DNA of 64,000 nucleotides from Nemophila menziesii. Its lineage: Eukaryota; Streptophyta; Magnoliopsida; Boraginales; Hydrophyllaceae. Positions 20,665 to 32,290 of this stretch are shown piece by piece. A program made the position numbers and the translations under genes. Numbering within the stretch: the first letter of the stretch is position 1; every line of letters begins with the position of its first letter. The notes under the pieces are model-generated. The model was given only the letters and a program-made list of their open reading frames with translations. It was not told the origin of the DNA and searched no databases. The stretch covers positions 66,518,154 through 66,582,153 of the forward strand of contig JARWIR010000002.1 in assembly GCA_029959085.1 (NCBI GenBank), in the 5' to 3' direction.

Positions 20665-22257
20665 CCTCGAGAGTATGTTCTCTTTCTTCCTTACCATTTC
20701 TGTAAATATGTTTATCTACTAATTTTAATTTTTGTTTTGAGTCTTTTTCGAGTCGTGGGGACACGGCTCATTTTTTAGTTGGGGGTGTGGGGATTCGTTG
20801 TCTCTCATCTCCATTTTTCTGTTTTTAGGTAGAAATTAAAACTTTTGATACATGGGAATTAGATGTAGAATGTGTTTAATAGCTTGAAAGCATAAATTCA
20901 GTGAATTGATGATAGAAAGTAATATGTTTATGAGCTATTTTATTTGTATGCTTTGAGTATTTGCAGGAAAACACACGTTGATAGTAAAGAAAAGATTAGT
21001 GAGCAATGCGATAGAAAGTATGTTCGATCTCAGGGAACCTTGAGAAGTGTGTAGGCCGTGAGATCCAAGCTAGTGACAAAACCATTTGATGAAAGTGCTA
21101 AAGGTAAGAAAATAACGAAATTACATAGTGTAGAAAGTGATTAAGGCGGTTCTTTCATGTTTGAAGCCTTTGAAGCCTTTTTATACCTTCTCACCTTGTG
21201 ATTTTTGATTTCATATGTTATTTCCTTCTCAGACCCTTCTAGCCTTTCTAAAGCTTTTTATTGAAACACATTATAAGCCATATCCCTTTAGATTATAGGA
21301 CTTTTCCATATGACCCGCACTCAAATCGCGATGCATAGACAGTTGTTTAAGAGCTTGAGTTTGGGGTGGTGGGTCCACCATTATGGGAATTGTTATTGGG
21401 ATGGGATTTTTGAGCTTATTAATTGTGCTTTGTGCTTTATATTGATGATGATTCACAAATTTTTATTGTAACCCTTTGCCGGGGTAATAGTGAATGAAAA
21501 AGAAGCTACGAGCTAAATTTGCCAACAAGGGCATTAAAAGAAAAAATATATATATATATATATATATATGAGAAAATAGCGTGATATCTCAACATTAAAA
21601 AGAGAGTCATAGCTATAGAAAAAATTGAGTTGAAAAGAAAAGAAAATATATATTTTCGGACCGGCAAAGTGGAATTTTTATGTGAACATCTCAGGCTTTG
21701 ATTGGGTTATTGGGGATGCTAAATTATGCATCAAGGAATTAATTGGGTTGAGTGAGAATCGTTTTATGAGAGTAACTCAAGCTCTAGGGCGATTCGTTGA
21801 TGGCTAGTGAGGAGAGAGCCAAAAGCTCACTCTAAATTATCCAAATATACTATCATACCGTCCCTAAGCCTAAATTACAACCTTACAGACCTTGTGATTC
21901 TTTGCTATGTAATTGAGAAGTGATTGAGCCATTAGATAGTAGTTAAATGGATCTTTGAATACTAGTAAAGTTCGATGAACAATCTATAGCTTTCTTGGGG
22001 AACTGAGTAAAGTCCCAATCCTTCTTACGTTGCGAAACTAATCTGATATTGAATTCAAGCCGTGTTGACTGTGGATATGAGAAGTGTACAGGTATGTAGT
22101 TTATGAATATTATTGCATGAAATTTTCTGAGTTGTTGCTTTAGGTTTATTCTATATATTCTGCTACGCTTTTCCCCATTGTATTGAGAATTTTATAAGTG
22201 TGTATTTATAGACTTCCCTTTGTTTTTATCTTTATTGTATCAGGACGATACAACTTT
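20665..22257 (+). other. 3' untranslated region of B
   Basis: About 1.6 kb, alignable with the 3' UTRs of A, C, E, G, H, I and J. Holds the GGGA-loop hairpin (20750-20769), polypurine-like copies (about 20777, 21357-21367), an (AT)n run (21547-21569), and the complementary pair CTTTGCCGG (near 21473) / CCGGCAAAG (near 21661). No ORF is conserved. Confidence 0.65.
20750..20769 (+). other. Conserved GGGA-loop hairpin after B ORF2
   Basis: GAGTCGTGGGGACACGGCTC, an 8-bp stem with one G-U pair and loop GGGA. Homologs: A 25681-25700, E 30830-30849, G 39729-39748, H about 62638-62658, I 54763-54782, J 50457-50476, C 12644-12663. Confidence 0.65.
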
Positions 22258-22270
22258 GAGTTGGGGGTCT
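22258..22270 (+). other. Polypurine tract of B
   Basis: GAGTTGGGGGTCT directly before the 3' LTR. The same sequence marks A (27140-27152), E (32278-32290), G (41013-41025) and H (43627-43639, minus strand). Confidence 0.8.
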
Positions 22271-23808
22271 TGATGTCTCCTCATTTGTGATAGATTTATG
22301 TTAGGACGAGACATCATTTTTAGTGATTTAGAAGTCATAATAGTCGATTTTCTTGAGAAATAGTGCACTTTCCTATTTTGAGTCTTGATTTAGTGAAATA
22401 ATATTTTTGAAGCATATTGGGTTTAATTGTTTATTTAGTGTGTAGCTTTAAAGATAATTATGGAGATTAATTAGAATCCAAGTCAAAGACTACAACATAT
22501 GGAAAGAGATTTGCATGGTAATTGGAGATAAGGAAACAAAAGCTAAAAATATGGAAAAGGAAAAGCTGCCTAAATCTGAGATTCTGCAGCACACGCCTAA
22601 AGAAGTGGTGATTACTCCAAGAAATAAGCCGATTTTGGTAATTTCCTTTCATAGGGACGTAGATAATTTTGTGAGGATTCTTTTGGTATATTATGGAGCA
22701 AAAACCGACCAATAACGAAGAAGATATGCTCAAAACGGTCCAGCAGTGTTTATCTTTATTTCCATACGAATTTGAGTTGGGCTAGGAGTCCAATACTTTA
22801 TCTCTTCCTCAAGAAAATGAATTAGGTCTTCTAAACACCTATAAATAAACCCTTATATCACTTGTAAAATCATCCTTGCCTCATAGTAATTAGTTCTTAA
22901 GGTTTTATTCTTCCAGTTTATTGTAGAGAGCAAGATGATGTCTTTTGTAATTTCTTTTAGTTTATTTCCATCAGGTATGAACTAAACTCCCCATAGCTTG
23001 GGGTTTGCATCATGTATAAACTATGAATTCTAATTCTTCTATCTAAGTTTCTTTGGGAATTATATGTTTTAATTTGATATTAGATGCTTACTCTTATATT
23101 TGTTTATGTGTTTTGATTTAATGATTATTTTCCTTGCTAGTGCACGAGTATAGGATTACCTTAATAGTAGTTAGATGATCACCTTAGATGGGAGTCTAAT
23201 TATTGAACCACCACATAACGTCTAGTGTCGATATTAGTTCTGACAAAACATGATTCTAACTAGATAGTCATTAGGGTTTGTTTTAATCACCATATCACCA
23301 ATTGATTGAAGTGTTTGCTTAGGGCCTTGGTAGCGTTTGATAACCCTATTTGAAACCACGTCTTGGTTGTGCCGTAGCCCCCTTAGTCGCTCTCAAGGTC
23401 TAAGGTATGGGAATTTAGAATCCTTGACTAAGTATACAAGAGCTAATATTCTCCCTTATAAACTAGATCTAATGGAAAGAATTAGAAGGATTAGTGCATA
23501 CTAGCAAAACTTAAGCCATATTTCTCATCTCATATTCTTAGTATTTTATTTTATTGTCTTTATTTTCTTAGTTTAATTAATTATTTTCGAAATTCATATC
23601 TTTTATTTTCTGTATTTAATTATTTACTTTTACTCGTTATTTCTACCCACGTGATTAACACACTTAAGTCCCTGAGAACGAACTCAACTTATCAACTAAA
23701 ACTTGCATACGTCATGTAATACTTGTAGTACTGTGCCTGTCTAGGGTGAGAGTGCGTAGTTTTCTAGACTTTATTTATCTTATTTTTATCACACCCTAGG
23801 CGACACCA
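22271..23808 (+). repeat. 3' LTR of element B
   Basis: 1538 bp, with an intact TATAAATA box at 22840-22847. Followed by the CCGGT duplication and then A's repeat block. Confidence 0.92.
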
Positions 23809-23980
23809 CCGGTCACACCACTGGTAAGCCGGTCATACCAAAACACGAGGCCTCGTGTACTCGATTCGTGTTTTTTGCCGAAGCATGATTTTTTGAAGAG
23901 CAGTGCACTGGTATGCCGGCCCATATCGCTGGTAAGCCGGTCAGCGCCGCTGGAGAGAGAAAAAAGCTGTGTTTTAGGTT
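23809..23980 (+). repeat. Palindromic repeat block of A, right half
   Basis: Continues 4612-4745 after B. Contains CTGGTAAGCCGGTC, GGTATGCCGGCC and CGAGGCCTCGTG motifs and ends near GGCGCCGCTGG. Confidence 0.78.
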
Positions 23981-24389
23981 ATAAAGAAGAGGAAGGCTAG
24001 TCTATTATGAATTTTACAATCCTTAAGCCTCTCTTTCTTCTCCAAACCTCTCCCAACTCCATTAAAGCTTCATCAAACCTTCCCTAAACATCAAAACACT
24101 ACCCAAACACCATAAAAACACCTCAAATATTCTCTCCACGTCATTACAAAGAAGATTCAACCACCCAAATCTTACCAAAACACATTGAATTCAAGAATCA
24201 AAAGCTAAAATTTCAAAAATTCATCCTACAATTTCTTAGATCCATACCAATCCATCAAGAATCCATCTTACCCATATAGAGATTCATCATCAAAACACCT
24301 TTCCTAACCCAAATACAGCTTGTTCAACCAATAATCAAGAGTTTCAAATTTCAAGAGTGGTTAAAGCTTTGAGTTGGAGGTTAATTGAG

Positions 24390-25598
24390 ATGACTAAGAG
24401 AACAGAGCCATTATCTACTAAGAGGGAGATGAAGAAAAGCAAGGTATCGGGTTCTATTGAGAAGAAATCAAGTGAGAAAAGTTCCAGTTCCAACACAAAG
24501 GGTAAGATAGATATTGTAAAGAGAGGTGAGCTGGCTGCGTTTGATTCAAAGGGCGAAAAGGTTAACCTTTTTGTGAAGAAGAAAACACAACCTCTCCAAT
24601 TCAAAGGTCCTATACCCAAAGATAAAGAGAAAGCTTCAAAGGCCATGATAGCTTCTGTAGAAAAACATTTAAAGGAACTACCTTTTGCTTATGATAGAGT
24701 ATTTGATGAAGAAGTTGGTAAAGGAGAGTACAAGAGATTCTCGGAGCTTGGTGAAAGATTGGGTTGGTCTACGTTCATGGTAAGACGTTCTGATTTATGT
24801 CATGAGTTAATTTCAGATTTTTATTTAGGCCTCTTTAGCCGAGATAGTAAAGGTTGTGTTCCAGTTAGAGGAAAGTTAGTTCCTTTCACAGTTGAAGAGA
24901 TTAGAAACCACTTCCAGTTTAAGAAATTGGTTAGACCATGCAAGTATAGAGAAGCGATGGATAGACAAATAATATTTGATTGGAATTTAATTTTTGAGCA
25001 TGTTTTAGACAAGGTGAAAGTGCAATAACATAAGGGAGAATTGAAGGCACCTTGGCCTTAGAAATATCTTCAACCGGATGCTAAAGTTTGGCACAATTTC
25101 CTTTTCCCTGACGTATTTGGAAACACACGAATTTGGGACACAAGTAAAAAGAACGCGCTATTTTTTAATTGTATTTTGAGAGGAGAAGAAGTGGATGTGG
25201 CACAGTTGATCTTTGAGGAGGTGATGCGATTTTCGGTCTCTCCTACCTCGGTTTATAATATAAAATATCCTACTATGATCATGTGTCTTGTGCGAAAAGC
25301 GAATGTAATTTTGGGTAAAGAAGAGACACTGGAATTTAAAAAGAACATTATCGATAATGCTTGGATTATGAAAGTCTTGAGATGAGCGGGATTTACGCAA
25401 GTCTCAAAAGTAGAAAAGGAGCATAGTTGGTAAGAGAAGATGGAGGAGCGTTTAAACAAAGTCGAAGCAGCTCAAACTTCCTTAGCCGATGATGTGGCAC
25501 AAACTAAAGCCAATCAAGTGCACATCATAACACTCCTTGACCAATTAAAGAAAGATCCAGCAAATCCTATCTTGGATGTCGATAATGCGAGGCAATAT
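24390..25598 (+). pseudogene. ORF2 of A: full-length frame with four in-frame stop codons
   Basis: Homologous to B's 399-aa ORF2 along its length (FYLGLFSRDSKG, VRGKLVPFT, CILRGEEVDVAQLI, coiled-coil end). From ATG 24390 the frame is never shifted, but codons at 25026-25028 (TAA), 25059-25061 (TAG), 25383-25385 (TGA) and 25431-25433 (TAA) are stops where B has Ser, Tyr, Arg and Gln. The original stop (25596-25598) has become TAT, so the frame runs on to 25757. Upstream sits the usual TTTGAGTTGGAGGTTAATTGAG context. Clean point-mutation decay; no functional product expected. Confidence 0.88.
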
Positions 25599-27139
25599 CC
25601 TCGAGAGTATGTTCTCTTTCTTCCTTACCATTTATGTATATGTTATCTACTAATTTTAATTTCTTTTTCGAGTCTTTTCAGAGTCTTGGGGACACGGCTC
25701 ATTTTTGAGTTGGGGTGTGGGGATTCGTTGTCTCTCATCTCTATTTTTCTGTTTTAGCTAGAAATTAAATTTTTTGATACATGGGAATTAGATGTAGAGT
25801 GTGTTTAATAGCTTGAAAGCATAAGCTCAGTAAGTTAATGAAAGTAAGTAGTATGTTTATGAGCTCTTTTATTTTGTATGCTTTGAGTATTTACAGGAAA
25901 ACACACATTGATAGTAAAGAAAAGATTAGTTAGCAATGCGATAGTAAGTATGTTCGATCTCAGGGAGCCTTGAGTGGTTTGTAGGCCGTGAGATCCAAGC
26001 TAGTCGACAAACCCATTTGATGAACGTGCTAAAGGTAAGAAAATAACGAAATTGCATGGTTTAGAAAGTGATTAAGGCAGTTCTTTCATATTGAAGCCAT
26101 ATGAAGCCTTTTAACTCTCTCTCACCCTGTTATTTGAATTAATATTTTATATCCTTATCAGCCCCTTCTAGCCTTTCTAAAGCCTTTTTATTTCGCCACA
26201 TTATAATCCATATCCCTTTAGATTATAGGACTTTTCTATATGACCCGCACTCGAATCGTGATGCATAGACAGTTGTTTTAGAGCTTGAGTTTGGGGTGGT
26301 GGGTCCACCATTATGGGAATTGTTATTGGGTTGGGATTTTTGAGCTTATTAATTGTGCTCGTTCTATATATTGATGATGATTCGCAGGTTTATATTGTAA
26401 CCCTTTGCCGGGGTAATAGTGAATGAAAAAAGCTAAAAATCATGAAAAGAAAAGAAAAATCTATGAAAAAAATAGTGTGATATCTCGAACATCAAAAAGA
26501 GATTCATAGCTATACAAAAAGAAAAATATATATATATTCGGACCGGCAAAGAGGAATTTTTATGTGAACATCTTTATAATTTAATTGGGTTATTGGGGAT
26601 GCTACTTTATGCATCAAGAAAAATCATTGGGTTGAGTGAGAAACGTTTTGTGAGAGTAACTCAAGCCCTAGGGCAATTCGTTGATGGCTAGTGAGGAGAG
26701 AGCCAAAAGCTCACTCTAAATTATCCAAATATATTTATCATACCGTCCCTAAGTTGAAATTACAACCTTAAAGACCTTTTGATTCTTTGATATGTAATCT
26801 AGAAGTGATTGAGCCAATAGAGAGTATTTAAGTGGATCTTTGGATACTAGTGAAGTTCGATGAACAATCTATAACTTTATTGGTGAACTGAGTAAAGTTC
26901 CAATCCTTCTTACAATGTGAAGCTAATCAAATCTTGAATTCAAGCCGTGTTGATTGTGGATATGAGAAGTGTACAGGTATGTAGTTTGTAAATATTATTA
27001 CATGAAATTTTCTGAGTAGTTGCTTTATGTCTGTTCTATATATTCTGCTATCTCCTTTCCCACTGTGTTAAAATAACCTAGGTGTATTTAGAGACTTCCC
27101 TTTGTTTTTATCTTTATTGTATCGGGACGATACAACTTT
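25599..27139 (+). other. 3' untranslated region of A
   Basis: Parallel to B's 3' UTR: hairpin 25681-25700 (stem weakened by one base, GAGTCTTG), a GAGTTTGGGGT copy near 26286, and complementary segments CTTTGCCGG (near 26402) and CCGGCAAAG (near 26543). Confidence 0.6.
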
Positions 27140-27152
27140 GAGTTGGGGGTCT

Positions 27153-27391
27153 TGATATCTCCTCATTTGTCATGAATTAATATTAAGTGGAGACATCATT
27201 TTTAGTGTTTTAGAAGTCTAAATACTCGATTTTCTCATGATATAGTGCACTTTCCTATTTCTAGTCTTGATTTGATGAATTATTATTTTTAGAGCATATT
27301 GGGTTTAATTATTTATTTAGTGTGAAGCTTTAAATATATATATGGAGATTAATTAGATGCCAATTCAGTTATAAGAGATAAAGGAAAGAAG
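27153..27391 (+). repeat. Truncated 3' LTR of element A
   Basis: First 239 bp of the LTR, with terminal inverted repeat at 27153-27198. It ends abruptly after GAAAGAAG and continues as an LTR in reverse orientation. Confidence 0.85.
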
Positions 27392-28307
27392 GTGACCATC
27401 TAACTACTATTAAAACAATCCTAAAGTGATCAGTTCTAGGAAAGACAATAAATCAAAACACATAAACAAATATAAAGTAAGAAGCTAATATCAGATTAAA
27501 ACATGTAATTCCCAAAAAAACTTAGATAGAAGAATTAGAATTCATAGATTATACATGATGCAAAACCCAAGCTATGGGGAGTTTAGTTCATACCTGATGG
27601 AAATAAACTAAAAGAAATTACAAAAGACATCATCTTGCTCTCTACAATAAACTGGAAGAATAAAACCTTAAGAACTAATTACTATGAGGCAAGGATTGCT
27701 AGGGTACTTTTACAAGTGATATAAGGGTGTATTTACAGGTGTTTAGAAGACCTAATTCGTTTTCTTGAGGGAGAGATAAAGTATTGGACTCCTAGCCCAA
27801 CTAAAATTCGTAAGGAAATAAAGATAAATTCTGCTGAACTGTTTTGAGCATATCTTCTTTGTTATTGGTCGGTTTTTGCTCCATAATATACCAAAAGAAT
27901 CCTCAAAGAATTATCTACGTCCCTATGAAAGGAAATTACCAAAATCGGCTTCCTTGTAGGAGTAATCTCCACTTCTTTAGGCGTGTGCTGCAGAATCTCA
28001 GATTTAGGCAGCTTTTCCTTTTCCATCTTTTTAGCTTTTGTTTCCTTATCTCCAATTACCATGCTAATCTCTTTCCATATCTTGTAGTCTTTGACTTGGA
28101 CTCTAATTAATCTCTATAATTATCTTTAAAGCTTCACACTAAATAAACAATTAAATCCAATATGCTCTAAAAACATTATTTTACTAAATCAAGACTCAAA
28201 ATAGGAAAGTGCACTATTTCTCAAGAAAATCGACTATTATGACTTCTAAATCACTAAAAATGATGTCTCATCCTGATATAAATCTATCACAAATGAGGAG
28301 ACATCAA
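27392..28307 (-). repeat. Opposing LTR fragment (F)
   Basis: Reverse complement of roughly the first 915 bp of an A/B-type LTR, ending at the LTR start (GGAGACATCA, 28298-28307). It faces A's truncated 3' LTR, so 27153-27391 and about 28069-28307 form an inverted repeat. Best read as the remaining LTR of a minus-strand element that had inserted in E's ORF1, later fused to A by deletion. The minus-strand ORF 28062-27862 is LTR sequence, not a gene. Confidence 0.78.
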
Positions 28308-28587
28308 CAGTCTTTCACATTACAAAGTACCTACAAAAATCCACACAAAACCTGTGGATACTATACCTATGAGTGAGTTTGGGGTCAGCCATGAAGTTGT
28401 ATGGAAAGCCCACAAACTCGAGAATAGGCCACGAAGTCACAAAGATTTGTGTATGGGACCATTCATAGTAACTAAACTTGTTTCAGCTAAAGTGATAGAA
28501 ATAAGGCCCAAGAAAGGCATTAAACGGAGATTAGTGGATGTTCATAGCCTTACTCGTTGTTGGGAAGGCTATATACGGAAATCTTGA
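28308..28587 (+). pseudogene. ORF1 tail fragment of E (integrase-C-terminus-like)
   Basis: The last ~90 codons of an A/B-type ORF1: the open part 28354-28587 has HEVVWKAHKLENRPRS, CMGPFIVT and CWEGYIRKS. The upstream part was lost at the F junction. One Gly of the CWGGY motif is Glu. Confidence 0.75.
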
Positions 28588-28804
28588 TAGAGGTAACGCG
28601 TCTAACTTTGAAAGACGTTAAACAAATGTGTTGTACGGGAAACAACCCGCAATTCTTTTTATGTTTTTAAGTTTTTAATTTATGTTTAGATTAGTTGTTT
28701 TTAGTTGATATTTCTTTTTTGAGGAAGGTATTAGTGTTTTTGATGTTCAGGTACTAAGAAAATCGAGTTCGGGAGAAAAAGAATAAGTTTCAGAGAAAAT
28801 CTGA

Positions 28805-29092
28805 GCCTCCCGCCGGCTAGCCGGCCGAATTCACCAGTATGCCGGTGGGGGTCAAATCGCTACACCGGGTACGAAATCAGGTCTTATGCCGAGACAAAGA
28901 AAAAGAAAAAAATTGACCGGTAAAGTGAGATGGCCGGTATACCGGTGCGCCTCAAACCGTCACAACGGACCAAAAATCAGGTACAATGCGGAGGACCACT
29001 GGACAAAACCGTGTTCGCGAATGACGATATGGTACATGACCGGCTACCTGGTGATATGACCGGTATACCGGTCGGCGCCGCCAGATCCAATT
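28805..29092 (+). repeat. Palindromic repeat block of E
   Basis: E's version has CCGGCTAGCCGG (perfect 12-bp palindrome), CCGGTATACCGG (perfect, twice) and the spacer element ATCAGGTC/ACAATGCGGAG in repeated order, about 100 bp per unit. Confidence 0.8.
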
Positions 29093-29521
29093 TCAAAAGG
29101 TTATAAGAAGGGTTTTTTGAGAAAAAGAATAGTTATATCACGAACTTTTAATCCTTAAGCCTCTCTTTATTCCCCAAAACTCTCCCAATTCCATTAGAGC
29201 TTCTACAAACCTTCACCAAGTATCAAAACACTACCCAATCACCATAAATTCACATCTAAATCCTTCCCCACGTCATTATAAAGAAGATTCAACCACCCAT
29301 ATCATATCAAAACACCTAGAATCCAAGAATCAAAGCCCAAAATTTCCAAATCTTACCAAACAATTTCTTAGATCCATACCAATCAAGAAAGATTTCATCC
29401 TACCCACATATAGATTCATCATCCTTACACCTTTCCTAACCCAAACAAAACTTTTTCAACCTAAAATCAAGGGTTACAAATTTCATGAGTGTTCAAACCT
29501 TTGAGTTGGAGGTCAATTGAG

Positions 29522-30742
29522 ATGACGAAAAGAACAGAAACATTATAAACTGTTAGGGAGATGAAGAAGAATCAAAGTAAGGTATTGGGTTCTATTGAGA
29601 AGAAGTCAATTGAGAAAGGTTCAAGTTCTAGTGTAAAGAAAAAAGGGAAAAGCATGTCAAGATAATAGAGGAAAGCTAGTTGTAATTAAATCAAATAGCA
29701 AAAAAGTTACAACTTTCAAAGAGAAGACACCACAACCTCTACAAATCGAGAGTCCTATACCCAAGGAAGATGAAGCTTCAGTGCCCTTGTTAGCTTCCAC
29801 AAAGAAACACTTACCAAACTTTCCCTTTGCTTATGAAAGAGTATTCAAAAAAAAAAGTTGGAGAAGGTGATTACAAGAGATTCTTAGAGATGGGAGATAG
29901 ATTGGGTTGGTCTACATTCATGATACGTAGATCAAATTTATGTTAAGAGTTGATTTTTGAGTTCTATTTAGACCTCTTTAGCCGATATAGTGAATCTCGT
30001 GTTCCAGTTAGAGGCAAGTCAGTTCCTTTTACAGTTGAAGAGATTCGAAACCACTTCCAGTTCAAGAAGTTGGTTGGACCATGTAAGTTTAGAGAAGCGG
30101 TGGAAATATCAAGACTTTCGATTGGAATTAGATTTTTGAGCATGTTTTAGATAAAGATAAAGTGAAATCACATAAGGGATAAATGAAGGCACCGTGGCCT
30201 TACAAATATCTTCAAGTAGATACAAGAGTTTGACACAATTTTCTTAGACCAAACGCCTTTGGAAAGATGCGAACTTCGGATGTAACTAAGAGAAACAAAA
30301 TCTTTTTGAATTGTATTTTAAGAGGGGAAGAAGTAGATATGGCACATTGATCTTTGAGGAGGTGATGCGATTTTTCGGTCTCTCCAACTTCGTTATATAA
30401 TATGAAATATCCTACTATGATCACGTGCCTTGTGCGAAAAGAGATGTGATACCGAGTGAAGAAGAGAAACTAATGTATACGATGAGTAATAATATCGACA
30501 AAACTTGGATCAAGAAAATTTTGAAAGGAGCGTGAGTTATGAAAGACAAATTAAGCAAAGAAGACCGTATTTGGCGAGAAAAGGTAGATGAGCGACGAAA
30601 TAAAGTTGAAGCAGCTCAAACTTTCTTAGATGATGATGTGGCACAAATCAAAGCTAATCAGGTGCACATCATGACACTCCTTGAGAAATTAAAATGTGAT
30701 CCAGTAAATCCTATCTTGGATGTCGATAATGCGAGGCAATAG
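29522..30742 (+). pseudogene. ORF2 of E, broken
   Basis: Homologous to B's ORF2 from ATG 29522 to TAG 30740-30742, with many frameshifts and stops. Readable parts are 29950-30150 (VPVRGKSVPFTVEEIRNHF) and 30539-30742 (C-terminal coiled coil, KVEAAQTFLDDDVAQIKAN). No product expected. Confidence 0.8.
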
Positions 30743-32277
30743 CCTCGAGAGTATGTTCTCTTTCTTCCTTACCAATTCTGTACATGCTTTATTCACTTGT
30801 TTTTTAATTTCTTTTTCGAGTCATTTTTTGAGTCGTGGGGACACGCCTCATTTTTTAGTTGGGGTGTGGGGATTCGTTGTCTCTCATCTCCATTTTTCCC
30901 GTGATTTACTGTTTTTGGTAGAAACTGAAATTTTTGATACATGGGAAAATGTAGAGTGTGTTTAATAGCTCTAAAGCATAAGCTTAGTAAGTTAATTATA
31001 GAAAGTAGTATGTTTATGAGCTGTTTTATTTTGTATGCTTTGAGTATGAACAAGATACACACATTGATAGTAAAAAGAAGATTAGTAAGCAATGTGATAG
31101 AAGTATGTTTTATCTTAGGGCGCCTTGAGGGGTGTGTAGGCCATGAGATCCAATCTAGTTGATAAAACTGTTTGATGAACGTGCTAAAGGTAAGAGATTA
31201 ACGAAATTGCATAGTTTAGAAAGTGGTTATGGCGGTTCTTTAATAAGCCCATTGTTTCCTTTTAGTTTGTTGTCCATTTATTATATTATATCCTTCTCAA
31301 CCCCTTCGAGCCTTTCTAAAGCCTTTTAATTTAGCCACATTATAATCCATATCCCTTTAGATTTTAGGACTTTCCCATATGACCCACACTCGAATTGCGA
31401 TGGATAGACAATTGTTTTAGAGCTTGAGTTTGGGGTGGTGGGTATACCATTATGAGAAATAATATTGGGTTGGGAATTTTTTAGCTTATTAATTGTGCTT
31501 TAGTCTATATTTTGATGATGATTCACAGGTTTATTATATTTTAACCCTTTTCTGGGGTAAAAGTAAATGAAAAAAATTATGAAAAGAAAATATGTTGAAA
31601 AAATAGCATGACATCTCACATTAAATAGAGAGTCATAGCTATATTACAAAAGAAAAAGATTGAAAATATTTGGACCAGTAAATTGAAATTTTTATGTAAT
31701 CATCTTTATGCTTTAGTATTGGGTTATTGGGGATGCTAATTAGTGCATCAAAATCATTGGGTTGAGTGAAAACATTTTATGAGATTAACTCAAGCTCAAG
31801 GGTGATTCGTTGATGGCTAGTAAGGAGAGAGCTAAAAGTTCACTCTAAATTATCCAAATATACTATCATACCGTCCATAAGCCAACATTATAACCTTAAA
31901 GACATTTCTATTCTTTGCTATGTGACTCTAGAAGTAATTGAGTCGTTAGAGAGTAGTTAAGTGGATCTTTGGATACTAGTGAAGTTTGATGAACAATCTA
32001 TAGCGTCCTTGGTAAAGTGAGTAAAGAACCCCTCCTTCGTGCATTGCGAAACTAATCTAATCTTGAATTTGAGTCGTGTTGATCGTGAGTATGACGAGTG
32101 TACATGTATATTAGTTTGTAAATACTATTACATGAAATTTTCTAAGTAGTTTCTTTGAGTTTATTCTAAATATTCTGTTTCTGCTATCTTCTTTCACACT
32201 GTACTTAATTGACTTAGGTGTGTATTTAGAGACTTCCCTTTGTTCTTATCTTTATTATATCGGGAAGATACAACTTT
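30743..32277 (+). other. 3' untranslated region of E
   Basis: Same order of motifs as in B. Hairpin 30830-30849 has one mismatch. The complementary pair reads CTTTTCTGG (near 31550) and CCAGTAAAT (near 31675): CCGG/CCGG has become CTGG/CCAG, which keeps four pairs. Confidence 0.55.
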
Positions 32278-32290
32278 GAGTTGGGGGTCT

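Larger units (their letters stand above)
4746..23808 (+). mobile_element. Element B: non-autonomous Athila-like LTR retrotransposon, nested in A, host of C
   Basis: LTRs 4746-6275 and 22271-23808 are flanked by a perfect 5-bp duplication CCGGT (4741-4745, 23809-23813). Internal order: primer site, broken ORF1, hairpins, palindromic repeat block (split by C at 9672-18778), intact ORF2, 3' UTR, polypurine tract. Without C it is about 9.95 kb. LTRs differ by small substitutions and a ~9-bp deletion in the 5' copy. It lies within A's palindromic repeats, in the same orientation. Confidence 0.93.
1..27391 (+). mobile_element. Element A: non-autonomous Athila-like LTR retrotransposon, host of nested B
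   Basis: Outermost element of the left nest. Order: 5' LTR (1-1462, its first ~82 bp lie before the window), tRNA-Asp primer site, decayed gag-protease-integrase-tail ORF1, palindromic repeat block interrupted by element B (4746-23808), ORF2 with nonsense codons, 3' UTR, polypurine tract (27140-27152) and the first 239 bp of the 3' LTR. Removing B and one CCGGT copy makes the repeat block continuous. No reverse transcriptase or integrase core is visible, so the copy could only have moved with borrowed enzymes. The 3' LTR is truncated at an inverted junction. Confidence 0.88.
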
